Assembly (NCBI RefSeq): GCF_047511655.1
Contig: NC_133394.1
Location: 111,064,343 to 111,128,342 of the forward strand
Reading direction: 5' to 3'
Length of the DNA stretch: 64,000 nucleotides
Origin: Castor canadensis
Taxonomy: Eukaryota > Chordata > Mammalia > Rodentia > Castoridae
Part shown: in pieces, positions 11,076 through 22,305 of the stretch
How the letters are laid out: each line of letters opens with the position of its first letter
Position numbering within the stretch: position 1 is the stretch's first letter
Translations under genes and position numbers: made by a program
Notes under the pieces: generated by a model
Databases searched by the model: none
What the model saw: the letters and a program-made list of their open reading frames with translations, nothing else
What the model was told of the DNA's origin: nothing

Positions 11076-11484
11076 GTACCCAAGTAGGAACATGGGAACT
11101 GGATGAGGGACAGAGCTCCGACTCAGGAACACTGGGGAGAAAGAGGGGAAAGAGGGGAGGGCTCACGGGAGAGAACCACTGTGGAAGTAGCACCCTATGG
11201 TGAGCACCAGAGTCTCACATAGGGTCTGTGTGGGTCTGTGTGGGAGGAGAGAGACTCAAGCAGGCTGAGCCCTTCAGGATGGGAGCACAGAGGCTGTTGT
11301 AGTGTTTCCTGTTCCAAGTGCAGGTCAGCCTGGGAACACTTAGCTCTCATTGTGCACCGCTGGCTTTCCCCACAGCCTTTGGATGTGTTCCCTGGGAAAT
11401 GCCTGCTTATCTCTAATGACACCAGTCTCTTGATTTGTTTGTTCATTCCTGCAACAACTGTGAGCTTGATGCCTTTCTGTGTAT
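11076..11484. other. Intergenic DNA
   Basis: Nothing recognised. Overlapping frames of 83 and 97 codons on opposite strands have no supporting features. Confidence 0.4.
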
Positions 11485-11925
11485 ATGTGGAGTATCCCTT
11501 ATCTGAAATACCTGGGATCAGAAGTGTTTGAGACTTTTTTTTTAATTTATTTTTTTTTGGTAGGACTGAGGTTTGAACTCAGGACCTCATGCTTATAAAG
11601 CAGGTACTCTAGTGCTTGAGCCACACCTCCGGTCCATTTTGCTCTGGTATTTTGGAGCAAAATGCCCAGACTGGCCTCAAACAGTGATTCTCCTGATCTC
11701 AACCTCCCAAGTAGTAGGATTACAGGCGCGAGCCACCAGCTCCTGGTTGCCTAAACATAACTTATATATATATATAAACTTTGTGCCTGAAACTAAAGTT
11801 TCAGAATGTGGACTTTTCCATTTGTGGTATCATTGTCAGCACTAAAAATGTTTCAGATTTGGGAGCATTTGGGATTTCAGATTTTCAAGTTAGGGATGCT
11901 TAGCCTGTAGTGTAGATACACCATG
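11485..11925 (+). mobile_element. Tigger/MER2-type DNA transposon remnant, split by a SINE
   Basis: GTATCCCTTATCTGAAATAC and CAGAAGTGTTTGAGAC lie left of the SINE. ACTTTGTGCCTGAAACTAAA, TTTCAGATTTGGGAGCATTT, GGGATTTCAGATTTTCAAG and AGGGATGCTTAGCCTGTA lie right of it. This is the order of MER2 (pogo/TcMar class). No transposase frame is present. Confidence 0.8.
11537..11752 (-). mobile_element. Composite B1-ID SINE nested in MER2
   Basis: Reverse composite: T-rich tail, GGTAGGACTGAGGTTTGAAC, GTGCTTGAGCCACACCTCCG, and the reversed B1 half ending GCGCGAGCCACCAGCTCCTGG. Confidence 0.85.
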
Positions 11926-12317
11926 ATCATGAAGAAATGACCCCCACACTTTGCAGTGTCTTCTAGAGCTGTTCTTTTTTCAGCTACCCTCATATTCTTC
12001 ATTGGGGTGACTTTTCACCACCTGCCCCTTAGTGGCTGGTGTTCTTCATGGCATCTTCCTTGTCTCTTTTCCTTCTCATCTCACCCGGTGAGTCCAGGCT
12101 TAGCAACTCATGCGTCAGTACTGATGACATCAACATCTCTAGTTCAGAGCTCTTTCAGAGTGCCAGGCGGCACTCCTACCTGCCCACTCCACAAGCTTCT
12201 TATGTATTCCATAGGCATTAAGATCAAAATGACTAACATTAAACCTGTTTCTACCCTTCTTCTCCTTTCCTGCCCAACCCTTCCTTTTTCTAATATATCC
12301 TCTCCTTAATAACAGGG
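11926..12317. other. Intergenic DNA
   Basis: Pyrimidine-rich on the plus strand, with a 117-codon frame at 11956-12309 that lacks any recognised domain. No gene called. Confidence 0.4.
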
Positions 12318-12425
12318 TTTTTCTCTTTGTTGTTTGAGACAGGGTCATGCCATATAGCCTAGGTGGGCCTAGAACTTGAGATTCTCCTGCCTCAGCCTCC
12401 TGAATGCACCCCCACACCCAGCTTT
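12318..12425 (-). mobile_element. B1-like SINE
   Basis: Reverse B1: TTTGAGACAGGGTCATGCCA, AGCCTAGGTGGGCCTAGAAC, TTCTCCTGCCTCAGCCTCCT, and a head-end CACCCCCACACCCAGC. Confidence 0.85.
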
Positions 12426-12544
12426 CCTTGAATAGCAGACTGTGGTAGTCATCCAAATTCTTTCCTCCTAGCTTCCCTGCCTCCTCCAGTCTCACCAAGT
12501 CTTGTAGAATTCATCTCCTAAATGCCTACTTCTTGTTCTCTGCC

Positions 12545-13115
12545 TCCTCTGCCATGGGCTAATTTTAAGCTCACATCTACTGCAGTAATCTTGAAACTGG
12601 TTTTCCGGGCTCGGCTCTCACTCCCTCTGCCTTGTCTTTCACAGTGGTACAGTGCGGTGCTCTGAGGGCTGACGACACAGCTCTGGCTCCCAGAGCTTCA
12701 TCCCAGTGGGTGAAGTTCACATTCATTAACTTGGAGTCTGCAGCCCTTGTCATATGGCCCTGGCCTCATCTCCAGCTCCTTCAGCAAACAAACTTACACT
12801 CTAGCCACACAACTGGCAGTCTTCCTGCCATGCTGTGGCTTGCTCTCTTTTACCAGAAAGGCTTTTCCTTGACCCTGTCTCTTAGGCAAACTCCACGTCT
12901 TCCTTAAAGACTCAACTTAAGTGTTTCTTAGACCTGCTCAGGTGGAACTGAGGCCTCCTATTGTCATCTGTATTACCTTTTTTATAGTAGTCATGCGAGC
13001 TCCTGGAAAGCAGAAACCTGGGTTGTCCTCTTTAATTCAAGAAGTTATCTATCCTTCTCTAGGTATTTGGTGAAAGTTTGTTGAGTAAATAAGTAAATGA
13101 AAGAATAAATGATTA
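12545..13115 (+). mobile_element. L2 LINE 3' fragment
   Basis: L2 landmarks in order: AGACTCAACTTAAGTGTTTC, ATGCGAGCTCCTGGAAAGCA, AGGTATTTGGTGAAAGTTTG and TTGAGTAAATAAGTAAATGA at the 3' end. It is decayed, with no reverse-transcriptase domain. Confidence 0.7.
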
Positions 13116-13366
13116 GATGAATGAACAGTTCAGGACTGAGTCACAAGCATAGAAGAAATGGGACCAGCCTCCTAGAAAGAGACCAGGAGAAGCAGAGATA
13201 TTTCTCTCCTTTCTTATAGCCTGCAACTTCTAATTATATATCACATGATGTCAAACTTAGCCCCTTGAAGAGCCTTCAAAATGTCTAAACAGGACAGAAT
13301 GCAGATACTCTATTTCTGAATTAATCTGGTCTCTGGTTTTCTCTTCAGTGTAGAAACAGACTTATT
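13116..13366. other. Intergenic DNA
   Basis: No recognised content between the L2 end and a pyrimidine microsatellite. Confidence 0.4.
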
Positions 13367-13512
13367 TCTCCTCCTCCTCCTCCTGCTCCTTCTCTTCTGT
13401 CTCTTCTTCCTCCCCTTCCTCCTCCTTCTTCTTGGTGGGACTGGGGTTTGAACTGAGGGCTTCGTGCTTGCAAAGCAGGTGCTCTATGCTTGAGCCACAC
13501 TTCCACTCTGAT
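13367..13512 (-). mobile_element. ID-like SINE with (TCC/TTC)n tail microsatellite
   Basis: The tract 13367-13430 is a CTC/TTC pyrimidine microsatellite. It abuts the reversed ID body (GGTGGGACTGGGGTTTGAAC through GCTTGAGCCACACTTCCACT), so the microsatellite probably grew from the SINE A-tail. Confidence 0.8.
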
Positions 13513-13679
13513 CTGTTTCTTCAGTTGGTTTGCATTCAGTGGTCTTGTTGAAGGAAAAAATGCTTCCTGAACTCATCATGGCAAGATGCTCCTTACTGTG
13601 GAAGTAAGAAGAAACAGACTGAACGGAATGCCAATGGACTCACTCTCATACATCTCACTTCTGCCTGGGCTGTACACAC
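13513..13679. other. Intergenic DNA
   Basis: Nothing recognised. Confidence 0.4.
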
Positions 13680-13980
13680 CAGGTAACACCTGCCCCAGCT
13701 CCTAAGCTGGACCCCTCCCATCAATTCAGCCATATGCCCTGCTCCTCCCAGGAGGCACCACCAGCCAAGAAAAGGGCTTTCTCCCTGCTCTCCAGCTCTT
13801 TTCACATCTCTGCCTCTGCTCAAGGTGTGTGCTCTGACTGGGTGCCCTCCTTGTCCCCCTCCTTCTACTCATGTCCCACTAACAGGCCAAAGTCTGGCAC
13901 ATTTCAGCCCTTCCAAAGGTTCAAATCTCTCCACATTCACACTAATGGCTCCCAAATTGTCCTTTGGTTCAGAATCAAGC
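13680..13980 (+). mobile_element. Probable L2 fragment
   Basis: CATCTCTGCCTCTGCTCAAG and the neighbouring CTTCCAAAGGTTCAAATCTC pattern resemble the L2 3' portion. The match is weak and judged by eye. Confidence 0.4.
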
Positions 13981-14212
13981 ATTTAAGTTAAATATTTAGC
14001 TGTGGTCTCTGGCGCCTTTCCCATTGCTGAGTTCTGGGGTCTACTGGAAAATGCCTGTATCTCTTTGCAGAAGGTAATTGACAAATCAGGACAAGTAGTA
14101 ATTAGAAGGACTGACAAAATCTACTGTTGGAGGATGATGGAGCAACTAAATCGCTCATGTACTTCTAGTGGGTGTGAAAACTGTTTGGTAGTACCTGTTA
14201 CAGATAAATATT

Positions 14213-14295
14213 TAGAGCTCAAGTCATGGCTCAAGCAGTAGAGGGCTTGCCTGGCAAGCATGAAGCCCTGAGTTCAAACCTCAGTACTGTAAAAA
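14213..14295 (+). mobile_element. ID-like SINE
   Basis: CATGGCTCAAGCAGTAGAGG, TTGCCTGGCAAGCATGAAGC and CCTGAGTTCAAACCTCAGTA (boxes A and B) followed by a short A-rich tail. Confidence 0.85.
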
Positions 14296-14380
14296 TTTCA
14301 GAAAATAAGCTGCCATAAAGGTAAATATTTTTATAACTTGTGACCTGGCAATTGTTTTCTTAAACATCCAAGAGAAGTCG

Positions 14381-14578
14381 GGAGCTGGTGGCCCACTCCT
14401 ATAATCCTAGCTACTTGGGAGGCTGACATTGGGAGGATTGCAATTCAAGGCCAGTCCAGGCAAACATATATTTCCAAAATAAGCAGAGCAAAATGGACTA
14501 GGGTGTGAGCAGTAAAACACCTGCTTTCCAAAGGTGAACCTCTGAGTTCAACCCCGGTCACACACACACACAAAAACC
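14381..14578 (+). mobile_element. Composite B1-ID SINE with (CA)n tail
   Basis: B1-like AGCTGGTGGCCCACTCCTAT through GCCAGTCCAGGCAAACATAT, the linker GCAGAGCAAAATGGACTAGG, and an ID half with GAGTTCAACCCC ending in a short CA repeat. Confidence 0.8.
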
Positions 14579-14589
14579 CCCCAGAAACA

Positions 14590-15045
14590 GACACAAAACA
14601 AAATAGTGTTTATGTCCCCAAAAAGACATGTACAAACACATTCACACCAGCTTCATTCATAAAACCAAAAATCAGAAACAATTCAAAGTCCATTGTGTGA
14701 ACTGCAGATTGGATAATATTCAATGCAATAGACTATCACACAGCAATGAAAAAGGACAAACTGCCATATACATACAACACAGATGAATAGACACAGATTA
14801 TAGACATAATGATGAATTTAAAAAAATCCAAACACAAAAAAGCATATACTGTGTGTTATATGAAGTTCAGAACAGACAAATCTAATAGTCACTGGTGTCA
14901 GAACACTGGTTATCTTTGGGGAGCTATGACTGCAGGGGAGCCTTTGAGGGTGCTGAAAATATTTAAGTATTGATTCAGTGGTGATTATTCAAGTATGCAT
15001 ATGACAAGTTACCAAGCTGCACACTTAAGATCTGTGAACCTCACA
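14590..15045 (+). mobile_element. Ancient LINE-1 3' end
   Basis: AGCTTCATTCATAAAACCAA, CAATAGACTATCACACAGCA, ATGAAAAAGGACAAACTGCC, GTGTGTTATATGAAGTTCAG and AAGCTGCACACTTAAGATCT run in the order of old mammalian L1 ORF2 end and 3' UTR. It is heavily decayed, with no frame. Confidence 0.85.
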
Positions 15046-15182
15046 GTCCCAGTGATGCATTGCTCTGATTACTCACAATATAGTTATTGACCTGCTTAAT
15101 CCTAGAATCAGAAAATCATCTTTAAATGGAGGTAATAGCACTTACTTCCTGGATGTTATTTAAAGGTTAAAAAGAAGTGAGA

Positions 15183-15310
15183 TGCAGGGTGTGGTGCACA
15201 CACTTGTAATCCCAGCCCTTGTGAGGGTGAGGAAAAGGAGATCGTGTGTTCCAGGCCAGCTTGGGCTGCATAGCAAGACCCTGACTAGAAAAAGGAAAGA
15301 GGCGGGAGGA
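15183..15310 (+). mobile_element. B1-like SINE
   Basis: GCAGGGTGTGGTGCACACAC, TTGTAATCCCAGCCCTTGTG, CCAGGCCAGCTTGGGCTGCA and AGCAAGACCCTGACTAGAAA, followed by a purine-rich tail. Confidence 0.85.
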
Positions 15311-17017
15311 GAGGGGAGAGAAAAGCAATGAGTGTGCAAGTGCATAGCATGAAAGAACCTGACCTCTGGGATGGGCCGTTTTTCCACAGCCCTCAAGAGA
15401 CCCTCCAGAGCCTCTCCTTGGCTGCTACTCTTCTGCATTTCTCACTCCCTCACAAAAACCTTAGTCCCCCGTGTGCTGTTGCAGCCAGGTGTAGGAGGAA
15501 GACACCTGTTTGGAGAGGATCACCTTCATTTATTTGTAGGCCAGAAGGTGGGGAGCACAGTCCTACTCAATTGCTCCAGGACTCAGGCTACCCACAATGC
15601 TCAGCTTCTGGAGAAGTCAAACCTGGATCCAGCCTCAGCATCTCGGGCAGTCCAGCAGGTTTCAGGGAAAATGGACAGTTTGCTGGGCTCACCGAGACAA
15701 CTCTAACACAAGGCACGATAGTTACTGGCAGGAAAAAGTGCCTGTTCTAGCAGTCTTTGTTGTGATGGCTCCAAGAAGGAATCTGCTCTCGGTTTTCTGA
15801 AAAACCAATTTTCCATAAGCCATCCCATGATGGGGAGGCCGTGCACTATGTTCTTCATGGGCCACAGGTGAGTTGCACTCCTGACCAGTTGTACTTGAAA
15901 TGTATGGGCCTCGTTACTTATTTTCTTCCACAGAAGTGGGCAGAAAATCTTCTTCCTCAGGTTAGATGCTAGGACTGAGATCAAAATGTCGAGTGAAAGT
16001 TAAGGAAGAGAGGCATAAGGAATGAGTATTTGGACACAGCTAAGTGTGTTGAGGTTTTCCTTGTCAACCTCAATGGGAGATGTGTCCCAGGAGACTAAGG
16101 CAAGCTGTCTTTCCATTTGTGGAGGCTCTCTTACCTACTGTGGTGCTTAGTCCACTCATTTTTGCATGATAGAGAGAAATGTCTACTTCTCTCTCAATCA
16201 TAGTAGTTTTGGAGGCATGGTTTTTATTTTAAGAACAGTAAATCAATGCTAGAATATGCCACACTAACAAATAAACCTCAACATTCCAGTGCCTTAATAC
16301 ATGCAAGGTTTAGTCTTCCCTTACGTAACTCCCATGTGGTTCCATCTACACTCCAGGATAGCATTCCATATGCTCAGATAGGATGGCACAACCACAGCCT
16401 AGCTGCAAGAGAGGCTGGGTGATGGAGATGCTCTGTAACAAGTGCAGCATACTCCCTTGTCCTACCTTTGATGTCTAGCCTGCTACAGGGGACAGTCTTT
16501 CTCTGTGAACCCAGGTGTTCTTCCCATGGACAGCATCCCCCTCATGCAGGTAGCCTGCCTCTGAGCCATCCAAGTCTCCAGGGTCTTCTCCAACCCTCAG
16601 GGCCCTTGCACCCCCAGCACAGGTGAGTTGGGGGTCCCTCTTTGCAACTTTCAACCTTTAGAGGCTGGCCTAGTGGATGAATTCTCTCACTTTTAGGTGA
16701 ATAATTCTGGGAGGCGCTCAGTACTTCTCTCATTGTGATAAGCCACACCTTCATCTCAGCATCATGTTCTCTCTGCTCTCTTGCTTCTGCGACAGGTGAG
16801 TTCTCAGTAAATGATGGCACCAAGGACTTAGAGAACAACAGTGACATTGTATGCCCAGCAAAGTGTACTGACACGTGGAGACTTGACTATGGAGTGGTGG
16901 ATTCCAGATTTCCTGCTCCTTCTTCTGGGCCATACAGGTTCAGCTCTGAACAGGAAAGTCTGCAGGAAGGAGAGGGCAGGGTGTCCCAAGACAAATCATC
17001 AACAAGGCACAGGGCCT
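15311..17017. other. Intergenic DNA
   Basis: Low-repeat stretch. Frames of 111 and 140 codons near 15.3-15.75 kb overlap in different phases and show no domain. 16,240-16,420 (CAGTGCCTTAATACATGCAA) resembles an old interspersed repeat whose family I cannot assign. No exon with convincing splice sites was recognised. Confidence 0.4.
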
Positions 17018-17373
17018 GCCTTAGTCTGTTTGGGTTTCTATAACAAAATACCCAAGACTGGGAAATTTATAAATAAGAAAAATTTATTTTTTACAGTTCT
17101 GGAAGCAGGAAGTATAAGACCAAAGCACGGGCAGGTTTAATGTCTAATGAAGGTCTGTTCCTCACACATGGTGCCATGAAGGTGCTGTCACATAGTAGAA
17201 TGCTCACAAGGGCAAAAAGGGACACTGTGACCTCCTATTGCAGAAGAACAGTAAGGACCCAATCTCTCATGACTTAATAAGTTCCTGAAGGCCCCACCTC
17301 TTAATACTATCAAAATGAAAATTAAGTCTCAACATGTGACTTTGGGGTACATATTCAGACCATGGAAGGATCT
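17018..17373 (-). mobile_element. MaLR LTR, reverse orientation
   Basis: The plus-strand text TTAGTCTGTTTGGGTTTCTA, TAACAAAATACCCAAGACTG and the following TTTATTTTTTACAGTTCTGG is the reverse of a MaLR 3' end (CCAGAACTGTAAAAAATAAA on the minus strand, including the polyadenylation signal). It continues to about 17,373. Confidence 0.75.
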
Positions 17374-17716
17374 TTGCCTATGTGATTAATTAAGATGAGG
17401 ACCACACTGGATTAGGATGGCCTTAAATGACAGACACTGTTAGTGACCGGTGTCTTTAGAAGAAGGCCATGTGAAGACAGGAAGACCAACATACACAGGG
17501 AGAAGAGGAGCAAGTGAAGGGGAGACATGTAGTGATGCTGCTATAAGCCAAGAAATGTCAAGGACTGCTGGCCACTACCAGAAGGTAAGGAAGTATTCTC
17601 CCTTAGAACAACGCCTTGACCCCAACTTCCAAGCTATGGGAGAATGAATTTCTATTGTTTTAAGCCATCAGATTTGTGATGATTTGTTATCACAGCCCTG
17701 GGAAACCAATCTAGGG
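17374..17716 (+). mobile_element. MLT1-type LTR
   Basis: ATCTTTGCCTATGTGATTAA, GATTAGGATGGCCTTAAATG, CTGCTGGCCACTACCAGAAG, GTTTTAAGCCATCAGATTTG and ATTTGTTATCACAGCCCTGG follow the MLT1 order closely. It is head-to-head with the preceding reverse MaLR LTR. Confidence 0.8.
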
Positions 17717-17943
17717 GGCTTCTAGAATGCTGAGTGAACGGATACCTTTGCTGTGTGGCCATCTAGCTACACATGATGTGTGCATCCTTGTATATATGTG
17801 TCATACTTTAATTAAAGGTACAGATAGTGATAGAAGTTCACAGAAGAACCCACCAAACTCATTGACTTGGTTCTGTAAGCTCTTGCTGCCCCGCAGTTCT
17901 TCCACCTGTCTCTGGGAAGGTTTCTCCTGCTCTCCATGGTATT

Positions 17944-18280
17944 TGCAATGGACTGAATGTATCTGCCCCCTCCCCAGGAAAAAAAAGTTGATATTCTAAT
18001 TCCCAATGTGATGGTACCAAGATAATTAAGCAAGGAGGCTAAAGCCTTCATGAATGAGACTGATGCCTGTGCAGAAGAGAAAAAGACAGCTCCTACATGC
18101 CTTCTATCACGTGAGCACACAACAAGACAGCCATCTATGAATCAGGAAACAGGACCTCACCAGACACAAGATCTGATGGCAACTTGATGTTGGACATCCA
18201 GCCTCCAGAACTGTAAAAAATAAATTTCTGTTGCTTAAGCAATCTATGATGTTCAATTATAGCAGCCTCATCTAAGACAG
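17944..18280 (+). mobile_element. MaLR LTR, near complete
   Basis: Starts TGCAATGGACTGAATGTATC, continues CAATGTGATGGTACCAAGAT, CTTCATGAATGAGACTGATG, GACCTCACCAGACACAAGAT and CAGCCTCCAGAACTGTAAAA with an AATAAA signal, and ends near CATCTAAGACA. It is an LTR only; no internal region is adjacent. Confidence 0.85.
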
Positions 18281-19829
18281 AGCTGTACTAAAGTTCTCTT
18301 GTCCTCTCAAAATTCATTCCCAAAAGTACTTCCTTCTTTACTCTCAAACAACTCTCCCCACTTTTGATTCCTCAGTGAATAAGATACAGCTTGAAGGAGA
18401 CTCCCCACTTTTCCTTTCCCCTCCAGCTCAAATGGAAGAGCTTTCCCCATCCTGTTCTCCTGATCACTGGAAGACCTCACTCTCGTGCAATGTTCTCGAG
18501 TGTATAAATAAACCCAGGCCCCCTTTTGCTCAATATAAAGACTTCACCAATTCCTTCACACCCTCCTCCTGAAGATTCTAAAATATCCGCTAGCAATGTG
18601 ACATGTGCTCTTCTCTGTGGTTTGCAGGGGCAGCCATTACCCACTTCCTGTGTTGCTTCCTGGCTGTCAGGGTAATACGTTGAACCCTTCTCCTATGTTT
18701 CCTTGTTCTCTTTCTCTGCCCCAATTAGTTTAGGCAGCTAAGCATTTTGTTTTGTTGTCACAGGGCAGAAATGACACACAAAATGTAGATAACAAAGGAG
18801 GCTTACTTTTGGTTTGAGAGCTTCAAAATCCCAGGCCTCAAGGCCACCTCCACAATAAATTGGGAGGAATATAAAAACACCATACTACTCCAGACTAGAT
18901 AAAGATTTGTGGCCAGAGGGGAGAGTTAGAGGCTGGGGACACAAAGAATGCTCAGAGGGCAAGTAGGCCTAGCTGGAGATGCCCTAGAAACTTCTCAGGT
19001 CATTGTCTTAAGGACTGAACAGTCGTTCCCTCTAGCTTCCGGTAGTGCTGTCCGCTGATGGGTCTCACCTGAGTCCTTCAACAGGGGAGGACTCTCTTCC
19101 TGGAGAGAGTCTTCTGTGTGGAAGATCAAAGGCCCAGCCCCCAGATAACTGTGAGGGGTCATCATCTCAGAGGTCCCCAAGGAATCGGTGTGGCAGCTGC
19201 ACCCCGTTCATTGGCTCCCTCTACCCCATCTCGGTTTTGTTCCCAACAAGCCTCCCCACTCTCTATCCCCACTAACTTCTGCCATACAAATAGTCATTTA
19301 CTTAAAAAGTCACCCAAGTGGGGCCCTGCCACCTTCCTGGGAAGACACCTCTGAGAAATGCAGACTGGGAAGAACCTGAGCAGCCCCCAGAAATCCCAAA
19401 GATCAACCTACTACAGGAGAGTGGAGGAGAAGTGATGTGTTTTACCTGGTCTGAGAAGGCCTGAATCAGCCCCCTAGTGTCCCTCAGGCCAAAGCTTCTG
19501 CCATAACGGTCCAGTGTCACCTCTGCGGTCAGGGGAATCCCACATGTGGCACTGGTAGACAGTGGATCTGAAGAGGCCTCAGAGTTGGGATGAGGAGTTT
19601 GCAACCATGACCTGCATGGACCTATAGGTGAAGGCATGCCACCGTGATGGACAGTGACATCCAGCATCCATTGCCAGCCTTCCCTGAAGTCCTGATACTA
19701 AGTACACCCCCTGAATTTCCTCAAGGAAAAGAGATTGGGGAAGGAATGAAGAAATGCTGGGGAAATCATTCCCCCTGTTTACATGGACTATGAAATCATG
19801 CTTACCAAACCTCCATATGACCATAGGAC
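18281..19829. other. Intergenic DNA
   Basis: No recognised gene or family. Frames of 117-121 codons on the minus strand at 19.3-19.9 kb lack domains. 18,500-18,545 contains GTATAAATAAACC-type text but no promoter context that I would trust. Confidence 0.4.
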
Positions 19830-20300
19830 AGTAATCAAAGCAAAACAGAAACAACAGATTGGGGGAAATAGTCAGCAAATATGAATAAAGGGTTACTATT
19901 TTAATATAAGAAAATTTCATGCAAATGGACAAGACAATACAAAGACTTCAAATGACCAATTAATGCAGGACGGGATTAAAAGTCTCAAAAGTGCAAATAC
20001 AATGATGAACAAGTAGGCAAAAGATGTTTGTTTTCCCAAATAATCAGAAATAGTCTTTTGTTTGTTTATTTGGCAGTACTGGGGATTTGAACTGAGAGCC
20101 TCCTACCACTGAGCCACACCAGTTCTTTTTTCATTGCCATCTAATAAGTTTACAAAAAGGTTTTAAAAGATGTGACATTGGCAAGGATTTGAAGCAACTG
20201 GCACTCTCAGTTCCAGCCAGTGTCATCGTTGTAATTGCACTCCTTGGGAAAGAATGTTTCAAGAGGTCATTAAAATGTTTATATTCTCTTGGTCAGAAGC
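19830..20300 (+). mobile_element. Ancient LINE-1 ORF2 fragment
   Basis: ACATTGGCAAGGATTTGAAG, CAACTGGCACTCTCAGTTCC and CTCCTTGGGAAAGAATGTTT parallel the L1 ORF2 C-terminal cysteine-rich coding region (the part reading tgttggcgaggatgtgg in the young copies). An ID SINE interrupts it. Confidence 0.65.
20058..20130 (-). mobile_element. ID-like SINE
   Basis: Reverse, short: TTTGTTTGTTTATTTGGCAG, TACTGGGGATTTGAACTGAG and CCACTGAGCCACACCAG, inside the old L1. Confidence 0.7.
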
Positions 20301-20699
20301 TTTCCCTGACTTCCATCTTCATGATGTACCTCTTGTTTGACTTGGAACTTGTGTGTCAAATTGGGACAGTGATGGCCAAGTAGAGGTGATGAAGTACAGT
20401 CACCTGCCTGTTTGGACTGATCTCACATCGAAGAGACCAAGGTCCCCAGTGCCAGTCATCCAGAAAAGAGAGCTCTTCGCAGATATGAAACAGAAACTCA
20501 GAGACACCAAAAATAACTTGGATCCTGGAGGAACGTAAGTTTAGGCACGTGGTTCCACCCGTGTATGCTCAGTGCTGTCACAAGAAAGCAGTCCGTGGGC
20601 AAGGTGGGGAGGGTCCCTACGATAGGTGACAACTGAAGGTTGGCAGCGAGGACGTGATCATGAAATTTTATGTGATCATTAAAGATGACGTTTAGTTCA
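20301..20699. other. Intergenic DNA
   Basis: No gene recognised. It lies between two old L1 fragments and may contain decayed L1 text. Confidence 0.35.
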
Positions 20700-21125
20700 T
20701 GGGAAAAAAAATCTTAAATTTCTCTTTATGCTATACACAAAAGTAATTCCAGAGGGCTTATATAATTAAATTTTAAAAATGCAAAACTAAAAAGGAAAGA
20801 TGATATAATTCAAATCATATTGAAATGAAGACATTTTTTAAACTAAACCGCAAAACTAAGATTCCCCCATAAAGGAAAAGATTTAACCACATAAAAATGG
20901 AAACATCTCTTCCATTTCAAAAGACATTATAAAATGTCAAAGAAAAAAAGCTTACAAGGTGGGATGAAATATTTAAAAAATATATTCCAAAGGCTCATAT
21001 CAATAATATATAAAGGACACTTAAAAAATCAATAGGAAAGTCATAAACAACCCAACGGGGAAAAAAATCGATCCATGGGATAAACAGGAAAAGAAATGCA
21101 AAAAATGACCACCTTTACTTGTAAT
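20700..21125 (+). mobile_element. Ancient LINE-1 ORF2 fragment, upstream portion
   Basis: CCAGAGGGCTTATATAATTA, CAAGGTGGGATGAAATATTT, CCAAAGGCTCATATCAATAA, ATATATAAAGGACACTTAAA and AAGAAATGCAAAAAATGACC match the L1 region encoding the segment just before the C-terminal cysteine motif. It lies downstream of the more 3' fragment, so the order is rearranged. Confidence 0.7.
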
Positions 21126-21135
21126 TAAAGAAATA

Positions 21136-21248
21136 AAGCCAGGCGTGGTGACTCATGCCTGTAGTCCTAACCACTGAGGCTAAAGCAGGAGGGTCACTGG
21201 AGTTTAGGAGTTTGGGGCCAGCCTGGGTCTCTCAGGGAGCAAAAAAGT
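21136..21248 (+). mobile_element. B1/Alu-monomer-like SINE
   Basis: GCCAGGCGTGGTGACTCATG, CCTGTAGTCCTAACCACTGA, GGAGTTTAGGAGTTTGGGGC and CAGCCTGGGTCTCTCAGGG. It lacks the ID half. Confidence 0.75.
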
Positions 21249-22305
21249 AAGGGGAGGATGGGGGTCATGGAGAAGAAGCCAAAAAGCAGTGGAACAGGAA
21301 CTGGAAAGCCTCTTCCCTTCCCTCCTCTCCCCTAATCTTAACCATCCTGCCCAAGCCAGCCTGGTCCATGGTCCCCAACGTACCACCCCCTGCCATGTCA
21401 CTCTGCTTTTTGTCCCAGCTCCTGGATCCCAGCCAACCTCAGGCCATCATGAGTCAATGGGTGCCGGTAAAACTTGGGTCTTATTTCCATCTCAGCACTG
21501 AAATAGATCCACTATATTTTTTGTTAGTATGGCAGAAAAAGCTATTTTTCTACAATACAAGATATCGCTGTCTTTTTACATTAGCTTTGTTAGAATTCCT
21601 TCATAAGAAGTGTGAGGAAGGAGATCTTTAAAGTGGAACTTTTAGTTGCTGAGGGGGACCTTGAAGAGAATAAAAGCTCCAGGCATTATTAAATACAACG
21701 TTGCAAAGACTGTCTGGAAGGATCATGAGGGATTCCCACTTTTCCCAGGTCAGTGCAAATGCATTTAGCATTTTCCTTAGAAGAGAAAGCGCAGAGAAGG
21801 CCCAATCTGCTAACACACAGACTCTTGCTGGCTTTCCCCCTTGGGGAGAAGCAAAAATAACCCTGCTTAGAAATTAATGTTTCCTTAACCAGACAGTCTA
21901 AAATTTGTTACAGTTCTTCAGGGATTTTTGGCTTTAATAAACCAGTGGGAAAATCCTTTCTTCCATGCACACACCCTGGAGCCCCTGACAAAGGTCTCCC
22001 TCCCTACTTTCCTCCCTTCCTCTCCTCCTGTTGCCTTCCTTCTCTCCTCCTCCCTTCCTTCCTCCCTCCTTCCCTGTCTTCCTCCTTCCCTTTCTTTCTA
22101 CCACACATACTTACTAAACTAATGCTATATGCCACTTACTGCTAGGTTCCCATGAGAAAGCAAGGAACAAAAAGTAGTGAATAAATAGAATAGTATGTTA
22201 AATATGTAAGTGTTTTGAGGAAATATAAAGTAGGGGGGTCAGGAGAACTGGTGGGGGGCATTATGATTTTAAAGTAATGGCCAAGGAAGGCTCAGTAAGA
22301 AGGCA
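21249..22305. other. Intergenic DNA with a duplicated block and a pyrimidine tract
   Basis: Contains copy 1 of an unrecognised repeat (21,484-21,716, listed separately) and a (CCTT/CTCC)n pyrimidine tract at about 22,000-22,100. No gene seen. Confidence 0.5.
21484..21716 (+). repeat. Diverged direct repeat, copy 1
   Basis: TTTCCATCTCAG, CTGAAATAGATC, TATTTTTCTA, CAAGATA, TTATTAAATA and GTTGCAAAGACT recur in the same order at 23,191-23,468. It has no frame and matches no family I know. It could be a local duplication or two copies of an unlisted interspersed repeat. Confidence 0.75.

Noticed and set aside
14213..14295. Functional tRNA gene from box A and box B-like motifs
   Set aside because: The motifs belong to ID-like SINEs with A-tails; they do not fold as an intact cloverleaf and recur many times across the window.
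18500..18545. TATAAATA-type text as a host promoter
   Set aside because: AT-rich context, with no CpG cluster, donor site or other promoter feature nearby.
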